Source of the DNA: Ehretia macrophylla
Lineage: Eukaryota; Streptophyta; Magnoliopsida; Boraginales; Ehretiaceae
Assembly: GCA_037974665.1 (NCBI GenBank)
Contig: CM075764.1
Coordinates: forward strand, 90,576,825 to 90,640,824
Direction: 5' to 3'
Length of the DNA stretch: 64,000 nt
Shown here one piece after another: positions 34,097 to 44,331 of the stretch. Below the pieces are notes generated by a model. That model saw only the letters and a program-made list of their open reading frames with translations, made no database searches and was not told the origin of the DNA. The position numbers and the translations under genes were made by a program. The first letter of the stretch is position 1. Every line of letters starts with the position of its first letter.

Positions 34097-36426
34097 TGTC
34101 ATGCCCCCAAAATTTAAATGCAAAAATTCAGGGACGAGACAGCCGCGAACTTAGTAAGATAAATTTTCCTAAGCCTGTAAGGTAACTACGCAATCTAGTC
34201 AGAGCCATAAAGAGATTCGACAAGTCTCAAAGCTTTTAATCCCAATATATCACGATAAATTACATATCTCTAAAAACATAAATACAACTCTAAAACTCGA
34301 AGGTTCAAAATAGTGCACCAATAAAGTCTAAACGAAATATGAGATATTCACAATAACTTATACTGCACAAATTCTAGAGTATTTTAAAGAACCCAAACTA
34401 GATCCATTATGCCAACGACATGGCCTTCTACTCTCCCAAAGTCCAAGCGATACAAAATAGTTTTCACTATCTGCAAAAACATAGTTTAAAACGGAAGGAA
34501 ACAAAATCAGACACATGCCTCAATAAGTAGTAAGGGCCCTAAAGAAAATAGCATGTGACCGTACTTTATGAAAATAAATAATACTTAATACGGTAGACGA
34601 TAAGATATAATAAAGAAATATTTGCAAATAAATGTTGAAAGGCATAGGTATTGAAAATGTAGCAAAATGCATAAGTCACATATACCATAAAAATGTTTAT
34701 GATGCGATAAATAAAGACGATGAAATAATTAGAATTGTGCCATAACGAAAACGAAACCCAAATGTACCATTAATGGATCAACTTTAAGATGGCCGAGGCT
34801 ACATTCCTGGTAGCGTAGTCCAAAAAGTGGTTTGTTGTCGCACATACCACCAAAAGCAGTTGGGAATCCTGACGAAAAGATAGTGCATTATCCCGATACA
34901 TGGTGTACGATCCCCACCAATAAAGGGCCCAAAAGCACGGCCTCGAAATAAATGGCACAAGGGTTCATAGTCATCATGGAAAAATCATGTAAGAATTAAT
35001 GCGAAACGATGTTTCTATCAAATTCCTTTAGGTCCCAAGTTTTAAACTGGGTTTTCAAAATCATTTCATGAGTTACAAATCATTTAGATGTGTTAATATT
35101 TTGCAAAGAACATGATTTTGAAGGAACTTAGGCGTGATATGTCATATCAATTTTATAAAACAAAAACATGTTTAATGCTCAAACATATGTTATCTAAATG
35201 TATAAGAAAACAAATTTTCGGGGCAAAAGGGTAGTGAGGTCAATGCCTATGAGTAATAAAAATAGAACTACACTAGATGAGTAATGCATAAATATAGACT
35301 TGCAACTCTTTCTTTTTCCCTTCATAGTTAAAGCTCAAAACATATATACAAGTCTAGAAAAATATCAATTTAATCGTCAACTTGACCAAGGTACATGCAC
35401 TAATAGTGTGCAAATATGATTTTTGTAGCCAATTCCAATACATGCATATAATATATAATACTTTTAATACCCTATGACTTAAAACGTACAAGTATTTGAA
35501 TTTTCTTTATTTTAATAATCAACCTTACTGATATCAATGTAATAATCCTTATAAGAGATTTCGTAAAGATCTAACCCTTTGATGCGACATGCTTTTTAAG
35601 GGAAAAAGATGTAAAATTTATTCCTTACTGGAAATTTAAACTGGTGAAAATCCAATAATATGATACCAAAAAGAAAAAATGCATGTTATCACAAAATCCT
35701 CATACACACAAGTTTGCAGAATCCTTGAGGTTCAACTCAGAATCACCATAACACTTATATAATATTATATTCTAAGGAAATAGATGGATTTATTTTGAAG
35801 AAGGGCTTTCCTACTTACCTGAATCTGAAGTGATGATTCCAAAATTCTAAAATTTCTCAAGCTTACAAGAATTCCACAAGGATCACGATCCTAATTCAAA
35901 AAGGAGATCAAAATAGTATTACTATCATATATTCTTGCACTCTACACGATTCTATCATAATAATACCTCGTTCATCATCTAATTGCATATCCGAATTCGA
36001 GAAGCCTCATAAGAATTTACCTGATTATAAAATAGGCCTATTCAATGATAAAAAAAAATCTCTTTAACAGATATCCACCATAAATAGTCTTGTTGCCATA
36101 AAAAAAAGTTTTTGTTTTACGTCATGAGCTACACAAAATCGGGTCAAGATGATTTAATGGCTGCTGCATTTTTTTTTTGGTTGCTTGGTGAAGGCAAAAA
36201 GAATCGTTGCTTTGCTATGTTACTGATCTACTTCAGAAGAGAAAAGGCAGAAGTTTTGTTATATATATTAGATACAGTGATGAGACCTAATAAAACTCCA
36301 CAAAAATCCCACAAATTTTGGCCATTAGTTGACCCATACTAAGGCAGTTATCCAAAGTCTAAAACAATTCCCAAATTGGCCCATAATTTTAGTCCTATTA
36401 GGCACCTAATTACGGCAATTGTTACA
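34097..36426 (-). mobile_element. Solo LTR, 2.33 kb, with perfect GAAAC target duplication
   Basis: It lies between GAAAC at 34092-34096 and GAAAC at 36427-36431, in the copia B RT. Copia A shows the uninterrupted ACTGAAACCTTTAG at about 10515. The termini are TGTCATGCCCCC and ATTGTTACA. The complement of the right end starts TGTAACAATTG, and an AGGTAAGTAGGAAAGCC donor-like leader is read on the minus strand near 35815, so minus orientation is preferred. There is no coding sequence. The small frames at 34770 and 36112 are not supported. Confidence 0.88.
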
Positions 36427-37620
36427 GAAACCTTCAGTCTAGTTGTTAAACCCACCATGATTCAGATTATTCTTTCTCTTGCTTTGTCCAAACATTGGCT
36501 TATCCGTCAAATTGATGTCAACAATATCTTTCTTCATGGTCTTCTTGACGAATATTTTTACATGACTCAACCCCTTGGGTTCATTTACTCATCCTATCCT
36601 ACTCATGTGTGCAAACTCTAGAAGGCCTTGTATGGCCTAAAATAGGCTCCCCCAGCTTGGCTTTCTCATCTTAGTTCCTTTCTCCAACAACTTGGTTTCA
36701 TTGTGTCTCGGTCTAACACTTTTTCTGTTTTTATGCCATCTTGACTCGCATTTGGTATGTTGGTCTATGTTGATGACATTTTAATCACTGATGATAACAC
36801 TGAGGCTATTATCTCTATGACATCTCTTCTCCATCGTCAATTTGCTCTTAAAGATCTCAGACTCCTCTTATTCTTTCATCATGTTGAAGTCACTTATATC
36901 CCTCACGGTTTACTTCATACCCAGACAAGTTACATTTCGGATCTTTTTAAACAAGCCAAGCTAAACAGAGCAAAACCTATCTTTTCGCCTATTGCGACAA
37001 ATCACGATCTCTCTATTATGGTGATCCCTTTCCTGACCCTACTCTATATCGCAACATTGTAAGGGCTCTTCAATACTTAACTACCACTTGCCCAAATACT
37101 GCATTTGTTGTGAACAATGTCTGTCAATTTATGCATTCCCCAACTGAACTACATTGTTCCGTTGTTAAATGCATCCTGCACTATCTGAAGGGTACTATGT
37201 CTTTTGGTTTGTCACTTCAACGATCAACTAATACTACTCTAGATTCTTATTCTGACTCTTTGGACTGGATGCCTAAATAATAGTCATAGTACTTATGGGT
37301 ATTGCATTTTCATTGGTCCCAATCTAGTTTCATGGGCTGCAAAGAAACAAACAATGACTGCACAGTTCAGTACTGAAGCTGAATATTGTGCTATTGACTA
37401 TGCTACAACTAAACTGTGTTGGATTTAGTCTCGCTTAAGTGAGCTGCATGTTTTTCCTGCTTTGCCACCCTCTTTATGGTGCAACAACATTAGGGCTATT
37501 TACCTATTAGTTAATCCTATTTTTCATACTTGTACTGAACACATTGATATAGATGTACACTTTGTCCAATTAAGATGACTAAAGGGCTTTCTACTACTTA
37601 GTTCTTTGTATGTGCTTCGG
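36427..37620 (+). pseudogene. Copia B reverse transcriptase/RNase H remnant
   Basis: RT residues TFSLVVKPTMI, RQIDVNNIFLHG and YMTQPLGF occur at 36430-36580, then KALYGLK near 36628 and the catalytic YVDDILIT at about 36763. FALKDLRLLLFF, TSYISDLFKQAKLNRAKPI and RNase H pieces AAKKQTMTAQFSTEAEY follow near 37340-37390. Stops at about 36618 and 36640 and frame changes near 36740 and 37020 inactivate it. Confidence 0.8.
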
Positions 37621-37669
37621 ACCAAGCTCACCGTTCTTGCCACAACTTCATTTGAGGATGCGTAATAGC

Positions 37670-37880
37670 TGATAAGAATTATTTAAATTTTAAATATTTC
37701 TCAATGTAATCTTTACACTTTATTATCTCCATGATATTTGGATGTACTCTTTTCACATGGCTTGCTTTACTATGTAGGTTATATATGTTGTACAATTGTT
37801 CAAAAAATACATACAAAAAACTATACTTTGCACACCATTTATATTTACAATAGTTATTGAGCATTATTTACATGTTACTG
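37670..37880 (+). repeat. 3' LTR of copia B (right boundary uncertain)
   Basis: It starts TGATAAG after a weak polypurine stretch and is collinear with 14703-14920 (shared TACAATTGTTC and AGTTATTGAGCATTATTTAC). Confidence 0.5.
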
Positions 37881-39237
37881 TTGAATTTCATTTTTACTAC
37901 ATATCTTATTACGCACAAAGGCTGAGTTGCTAGCAATTCACTAATAATTACTAGTGAATTGTAGACAAATTGAATTGAGGGAAAGAGAATGCCCCTACCT
38001 TTTTCTCATATAGATATGAACTCAATAACTAATTTTACCACAGAGAAACTAGATAAGCTCGTGAATTCAAGTATTTATATTGACCAGAATGAGCTTCCTT
38101 TATTCAGCATTCTTAGGCTAGTGGGAGGCAAGAGAAGTTAATTTTGAAATATTACTACTATGATTATGGACCTAAAGAAGATTATGGCAAGTTCAGTGGA
38201 GGTTATAAGCCCTGTAGCCCCAACCGTGGCTTCGCCTCGAACTTCACACGTGTTTTCATGTCACAATATTGTGTCAATTTATCATCCTACCTATTCTTAA
38301 CAGTAGTGGTGAAGTCAGGCAATAGAGGTCAGTGTAGGCAGTACAATGATGCAGTCAGTAGCCAAACCACATTTGATACCGAAATTATAATTTTTTTTAC
38401 TAAATATATTTTAAAGTCAATTAAAGTATAAACAAGTATTTTTTAACATAGTTTTAGATCCAAACCACATTTGAGACAGCAATCGACGAAATTGGATGAA
38501 ATAAGATATCATTTTTTTTATCGCACAATAAAGAAGAATAATCTTTTCATCGAGTCGCTTATAGTATGTGATTCGGATAAAACATTTACTTTTAATTATT
38601 TTAAAATATATTTAGTAAAAAGAAATATAACTTTAATAATTAATTCTAAAAATTAATTACTAGCTTTTGTAGCCAATTCATAACTAATGGCCATGGAACG
38701 TTAATTAGTGATGAAATAGCCACAAAAATTCAACTTTTGTCGCCATTATGTGGCCAAATGACCACGAAATTTGAAAATTAATTGTTGTTCCTGTCGCCCT
38801 TTCTATTTTTATGCCTAATGACGACTACACATTGGCTACTGAAATTCTTTTTTAAAAAATTATGTCGCTTTTCCGTAGTTGCATAGAGATGACACGTTTT
38901 TCATTGCCTTTCTATAGCTATTTGATGATGAAAAATTTTCCATCACCTTTCGTTGCTATTAGTTGGTGGAAATATTTTTCTTGTTGTGTGAGATTATTGA
39001 AGTGAGTGTATAATTTGTTAAATTTATGACATTAGTTTTTTTTTGTCGTTGATCTGATTGGGTTTAACTATTTCTTCTTGGCTTACTTTGGCTTTCAAAG
39101 TCATAGTCTTATGTTCGCTCATCGTCATTAATAAGTATAGTTTAGCTATAACATCAATGGGTCTAACGCGAACCTGAAGTTGAGAAGCCCAGCCCAACAG
39201 CACCCCCTCGCGCCCCACACCTTCCAACAAAACAGAA
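37881..39237. other. Module 2 copy of the copia to F-box intergenic region, with CACTA-like piece
   Basis: It is collinear with 14921-16330. The CACTA-like fragment recurs at about 38670-38995, ending TTTCTTGTTGTGTGAG. No gene is present; the 95- and 61-residue frames at 38144 and 38471 are chance. Confidence 0.65.
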
Positions 39238-39440
39238 AGTTGGCGTTTCTGTACAAAACCCAAAATGCAAAAAAAACTTTTTCTTTTTTGTTTTTTAGAA
39301 GTCAAAACCCTAAAACTTCATGGCTTTCTCGTCTATATATATACAATTAGCAAAAAACCAAGTTGGCGTTTCTGTACACAACCCAAAATGCATAAAAAAA
39401 AACTTTTTCTTTTTTGTTTTCCAGAAGTCAAAACCCTACC
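39238..39440. repeat. About 123-bp tandem duplication upstream of F-box gene 2
   Basis: The block from AGTTGGCGTTTCTGTACA through CTTTTTCTTTTTTG and AGAAGTCAAAACCCTA occurs twice, starting at 39238 and 39361. The copies differ in A-run length and at a few bases. Gene 1 has a single copy (near 16396), while gene 3 has an independent duplication of the related block (52095-52330). Confidence 0.8.
39334..39344 (+). promoter_or_regulatory. TATA box of F-box gene 2
   Basis: TATATATATAC sits at the equivalent place to the TATA boxes of genes 1 and 3, between the two duplicated leader blocks. It now drives a pseudogene at best. Confidence 0.45.
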
Positions 39441-39496
39441 GCGTTCCCCATTTTTCCATTAAAGCGTTCCTACCATGGAAAGCGTTCCTACCATTC

Positions 39497-39600
39497 TGAA
39501 TAATATGTCATCACTTGCATGACCTTGTGTCCATAAGTGCCAACGTCCTGAATAATATGTCATCACTTGCATGACCTTGTGTCCATAAGTGCCAACGACC
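39497..39600. repeat. 52-bp tandem duplication over the F-box gene 2 start codon
   Basis: Two adjacent 52-bp units (39497-39548 and 39549-39600) are the same except for one base near the end. Each contains the start region with ATGTCATCACTTGCATGA, so the initiating ATG and an immediate TGA are both doubled. Confidence 0.9.
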
Positions 39601-40078
39601 TTCAACTGATGTTGAAAGGCTTAGCAACTTGCCAGAATCTGTTCTTTGTCACATACTCTCTCTTCTTCCAACAGAGGATGCTGTTGCCACCAGGGTGTTA
39701 TAAAAAACATAAAAATTCATTTGGAAAAATATCTACAATCTCGTTTTCAGTAATTACGGCACCAAGCGGTTTAATCCGCGCTAGACAAAAGACATAAACA
39801 TTAAGTTTGCATTTTTTGTTAACAAGGTTTTGTTATCCCTCAACGTACAATGCATAGACAGGTTTTCTCTTGCGATTGAAAAATATTATGAGGCATATGA
39901 TGTTACTACTTGGATATCCAATCCAATTGCTAAGACACCGAGAGTGCTTGAGTTATATCTTTTTGGTTCTGACCCTTCTGATCCATACAGTAAGTTGCCT
40001 CGTAGTCTTTTCACTTGTAAGATGCTAGAGGTTCTTGAATTATTTGATGTTAAGAGTCTCAGTGTCCCACATTTCCCG
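39505..40078 (+). pseudogene. F-box/LRR/FBD gene 2, exon 1 fragment
   Basis: It is homologous to exon 1 of gene 3: [20 protein letters not shown], then KFIWKNIYNLVFSN, SLAIEKYYEAYDVTTWIS and LPRSLFTCKMLEVLEL. It has a TGA five codons after the ATG, in-frame stops near 39700 and 39783, and ends at about 40078 where a gypsy element replaces the LRR region. Other parts of the gene survive at 48322-48797 (intron 1) and 51299-51745 (FBD exon). Confidence 0.8.
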
Positions 40079-40149
40079 TATACCCAACCCAAGCCTCACA
40101 TTTTACCAATCCTAAATCTGCTTATGTGGCCCCTACTGGACCACTAATA

Positions 40150-43100
40150 CCCAACATCAATCCATCACCCATACCTTCTGTTACCTCACGTAACCACAAC
40201 CAAACAGCTTCATCACCCTTACCTTATACTATAAAGAAACTAACCCAACGTGAAATGTAGCTATGACGGGAGCAAGGTTTATGCTACAATTGTGATGAGA
40301 AATACATATTTGGTCACCGGTGTAAAATGAAACCGCAGGTGTTCATTCTGGACTCACCTAATGAGTTTGACGGAGATTCCGATGCGGATATGGCGGCTCA
40401 ACTCCAGCTTGCCGAGCTAAGTGCCCAACCTAAAATTTCACTAAATGCCCTTTTAGGGATCCATTCGCCTACCACTCTTCATTTTTCGGGAACTATTACA
40501 GGCCAGAGGGTACAAATTCTCGTCAATAGTGATAGTACAGTTTTGTGCAAACATGAGTGGCCAAACATTTGGGTTTACGGATCGAAATGACACCACAGTT
40601 GACAGTGGCAGTAGGCAATGGCCAAAAGCTCCTTAGTGCTGGTTGTTTTGATACAAGGTCATCTGGTGGTGGTAGATCTACATGTGTTATTGTAAGAAAG
40701 ATCGGAGGTGGTATTAGACGTCTCCTGGTTAGCTACCTTGGGGCCTATTATTCATGACTAGGCCGAGCTCACTGTAAAATTCAACCTAGTTGGTAAGGAG
40801 GTGGTTCTAAAGGGAGATACACGGTTCTTAATCGAGCCCGTTCAATACAATTGTTTGCGAAGGCTTGCAACAATAGGATCAGTGGCTGAATTCTTTAGTT
40901 TGACAATAACACATAAAGGAGGACATAGATCATGCAATACACCTATTATCGGGGACGATGCTAGTGAACATGAAACCGTATCGATAGCCGTATTTTTAGA
41001 AAACTGAAATTGAAATAATTGTTTCAGAAATACTAGCTGAAGGTATTACACAACCAAGTACTAGTCCCTTCTCGTCACTGGTTCTACTAGTTAAGAAAAA
41101 AGATGGCACGTGGCATTTTTGTACTGACTACCGGGCATTTAACGCAGTTACAGTAAAAGACCATTTTTCGATACCTACTGTTGAGGAGTTATTGGATGAA
41201 TAATATGGGGTGAAGTTTTTTTCGAAACTGGATTTACGGTTCGGATACCATCAGATTCGGGTCCAGGCTGAAGATACTTATAAGACAACCTTCCAAACAC
41301 ATGATATGCACTATGAGTTTTTGGTTATGTCGTTTGGATTAACTAATATGCCTTCAACTTTCTAGGCTATCATGAATGATACATTCTGCCTCCTATTGCG
41401 CCTTCAACTTTCTAGGCTATCATGAATGATACATTCTGCCTCCTATTGCGCAAATGCATGCTCGTATTCTTTGATGATATATTGGTGTACAACCCATCTT
41501 TCATCCAACATCTTCAACATTTGGCACAAGTCCTTCATCTTTTGCACTCTAATAACTTTTTTGCCAAGAGATCAAAATGTGTCTTTAGGGAGCAGTCGGT
41601 GGAATATTTAAGACTTATTATTACTTACAATCAGATTGCTATGGACCCTATTAAGATAAGGGCTATTCTCGATTGGCCGGCACCACACACGGTGAAAGGC
41701 TTGCGAGGGTTCTTGGGGTTGACAGGCTATTATCGAAGGTTCATAAGAAATTTTGCTACATTGGCGGAACCACTCACTGATTTTCTTAAATTAGATATCT
41801 TTCATTGGAACGAAGCTGCAATTGAGGCTTTTCGAATGTTGCAACAAGCCATCACCACAAAGCCGGTACTTATACCACCCAATTTGAATTTACCATTTAT
41901 TGTTGAAATTGATGCTTTGGGTTATGGTATAGGTACTACCTTAGTACAGGAAGGGCATCCTATTGCATTTTTTAGCCAAACATTCAACTCTATATGGCAA
42001 GCAGCTTCCACCTATCAGAGGGAAATATTTTCCATCACTCAGGCAGTAGCTAAATGGCGCCAGTACTTGTTTGGGAGGAGGTTCATGATTAAAACAGACC
42101 AAAAAAGTCTCAAATCGTTAATGGAGTAGAATATTCAAACTCCAGATCAACAGAGGTGGTTGAAGAAATTACTTGGATTTGGTTTCGAAATTGTGTACAA
42201 GCCTGGCAAGGAAAACATTTTAGCCGATGCACTTTCAAGAAATCCTATTGAAGCTACTTTTGCAGCTGTTTCCTCAGTCCATCTTTCTTTCTTAGATGAG
42301 CTGCGACAACTTAATGCTACTGACCTTGAGATGATCAACCTTCATCAAAAGCTTCAAGAACAGCCTGCCAGCTTATATGGGTATGTGCAACATAATGGTT
42401 TATTGCTATTTCAAAATAGACTTGTTATTCCTATGGCTCTCAGACCAACTGTTTTGAAAGAGTTCCATGAGACGCCATTGGAGGGACACGCTGGGTTCTG
42501 GCGCACTTATCAGCACATCGCTACGAGTTATTTTTGGTCTCAACTTCGTTCTGATGTGAAGAAATTTGTGGCTGCTTGCTTGACTTGTCAACAAGCAAAA
42601 ACAAGTAATTTAGCACCAACTGGTCTTCTTCAACCATTACTGGTGCCTGAAAGGATATGGGAAGATGTTTCTATGGATTTCATTCAGGGTCTGCCATTGT
42701 CACGTGGATATTCAAAAATACTTGTGGTAGTTGATAGACTGTCAAAATATGGGCATTTCGTTCCACTACAAAACCATGCTACAAGTTTGAAGGTGGCAGA
42801 GGTATTTGTGAGGGAAGTGGTTAGATTACATGGGCTGCCTAAATCCATTGTTAGTGATAGAGATAAACTTTTTTTATGAGTGCATTTTGGAAGGAGCTAT
42901 TCAAATTACAAGGAATGAGTCTAAAATTCAGTAGTGCATATCACCCCTAAACTAACGGTCAGACCAAATGACTCAACCGTACACTAAAAATGTATCTTAG
43001 ATGCTTTGTCATGGATGAGCCTCAACTTTGGGCTAAATATTTACCCTGGCCTGAATTTTGGAACAACACCTCATATCACTCTTCAATTGGTATGACGTCG

Positions 43101-43824
43101 TTCATTGTCGTTTATGGCCGACCCGTTGTAACTTCTAATGCTACAGTAAAACAAGAGTTGCAGAGTTAGGATGCCATCATATCACAGCTTAAAAAGAACC
43201 TGCAAATGGCTCAATAGCGCATGAAGAAACAAAGTGATAAACGAAGAACTGAAAAGGAATTTAAAAAAGGTGATTGGGTATTGGTGCGTTTCCAGCCGTA
43301 TAGACAATTGTCTATACTAGGACACAACAATCAAAAATTGAGTCGGAGGTTTTTTGGTCTGTTTATTATTGAATCTCGCATAGGTCCAGTGGCTTACAAG
43401 CTTCGACTGCCACCTACCGTGAAGCTTCATCCCGTCTTCCATGAGTCGTTACTTAAAAAGGCAGAAGGATCTTATGCTGCGAATACCGTGTTACCACCTT
43501 CACCCAACATACCTCAGCTGTTCTGGCAGAACGTACTATAATTCGCCATGGACAACACCAGCCTCAATTACTTGTTCAATGGTACAACCTACCTCAAGAA
43601 GAGGCCACTTGGGAAGATGCACGTCAGTTCCTATTTACTTATCCACACTTGAACCTTGAGGACAAGGTTCCTTCTGATCCGGGGGGTAGTGTTATGGTTC
43701 CAGCAGTAGCCCAAGCCCAACCACAGAACAACAACCCAAACTTATCTTCAAAGTTCCCTCAATCCAACAATACAAGTGAGCAGCCCATTCACCAAGTCAG
43801 GAGGAGCACGAGGGTTCAGACTTA
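40150..43824 (+). pseudogene. Gypsy gag-pol remnant (protease, RT, RNase H, integrase, chromodomain)
   Basis: The zinc knuckle GLCYNCDEKYIFGHRCK lies near 40273-40325. Protease-like ISLNALLGIHSPTTLHFSGT follows, with VNSDST replacing an active-site DSG/DTG-type motif. RT begins near 41000 (SSLVLLVKKKDGTWHF), with VFFDDILVY near 41464. RNase H-like residues lie near 41910-42110. The integrase zinc finger includes CLTCQQAKT near 42577, the core has MDFIQGLP and SDRDK, and the chromodomain-like tail LVQWYNLPQEEATWEDA lies near 43565-43620. Stops and shifts occur at about 40588, 41200, 41362, 42127, 42877 and 43540. A 50-bp tandem duplication also shifts the frame. Confidence 0.85.
41351..41450. 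repeat. Perfect 50-bp tandem duplication in RT
   Basis: Positions 41351-41400 and 41401-41450 are the same at all 50 bases. The unit starts CCTTCAACTTTCTAGG and ends TCCTATTGCG. Fifty is not a multiple of three, so the second copy shifts the RT frame. Confidence 0.97.
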
Positions 43825-43957
43825 GCCCATATTATTTATGGATTATGTGGCATAATCTGTTACTTAGTTACAGAGGTACATGATGTATGCAAGGCTAGAG
43901 CTCATACATATATAAAGACTCTGTTAGCAGAGGAGGCCAAGTTTGAACATTTTTTAT
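43690..43957 (+). repeat. 3' LTR start of the chromodomain gypsy (right end uncertain)
   Basis: It begins TGTTATGGTTCC right after the polypurine stretch. A plausible TATA (ACATATATAAAG) is near 43907. A gag fragment in inverted orientation starts near 43960, so the LTR is truncated or its end is not recognisable. Confidence 0.55.
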
Positions 43958-43959
43958 TT

Positions 43960-44165
43960 TTAGTCATCGACTGAAACCATTGTAAGGCCTTACCGTCCAA
44001 GTGAAACGAAGTGATCATCAAACGTTGATCGTCTGGGGTATAGTGATAGGCAAAAAACTGTTCTGCAATAAAATCCATCCCGATGGATCGCTGCCATCAA
44101 ATCGAGGAAAAGCCAAACGCATCTGTCTTGCTTGAATCACTGACTGAGTAGGTGGCATTGGACAA
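43960..44165 (-). pseudogene. Inverted gypsy gag fragment
   Basis: On the minus strand, from about 44155 down, the translation reads MPPTQSVIQARQMRLAFPRF, then DGSDPSGW, and after a one-base shift AEQFFAYHYTPDDQRLM followed by HLDGKALQWFQSMT. This is the core of a Retrotrans_gag domain. It probably came from the 5' part of the adjacent gypsy, inverted and moved to its 3' side, but a separate insertion is possible. Confidence 0.8.
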
Positions 44166-44326
44166 AGTGAAATTCTTCTTATGTTCTTACAATTTCATTG
44201 CTTTTGCCTTTTATGAATTAGACAAAGAGAATTCTGATATGTGAAGTGGATGCTGAAAACCATTTCTCCCAAAATCATAAACATGAACTATTGTATCTCA
44301 TTTATCTAATTAATATCTTCTTAACT
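44166..44326. other. Unassigned flank of the solo LTR
   Basis: A/T-rich sequence with no gene. It continues across the solo LTR into 48122-48320, so 44166-44326 plus 48122-48320 was one stretch before the insertion. Confidence 0.5.
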
Positions 44327-44331
44327 ATCAA

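Larger units (their letters stand above)
25166..37880 (+). mobile_element. Copia B: decayed Ty1/copia with several nested insertions
   Basis: This is the most complete of the three related copies. It holds gag (25166-25960), protease remnant (about 26020), integrase (26150-27240), connection (27930-28140 and 33366-34096), RT and RNase H (36427-37620) and part of a 3' LTR (from 37670). It is interrupted by a foldback element (about 27250-27927), a LINE (28141-33365) that is itself split by a solo LTR, a small MITE (33455-33583) and a solo LTR (34097-36426). No 5' LTR was recognised upstream of gag. Confidence 0.85.
40079..43957 (+). mobile_element. Ty3/gypsy chromodomain-type element inserted in F-box gene 2
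   Basis: This is a second gypsy lineage, different from the one at 1203. It retains a gag zinc knuckle, protease, RT, RNase H, integrase and a chromodomain-like tail. A GATCCGGGGGGTAG polypurine stretch follows, then an LTR starting TGTTATGGTTCC at 43690. No 5' LTR is present: gag sequence abuts the F-box exon at about 40079. The right LTR end is unclear because an inverted gag fragment follows. Confidence 0.8.
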
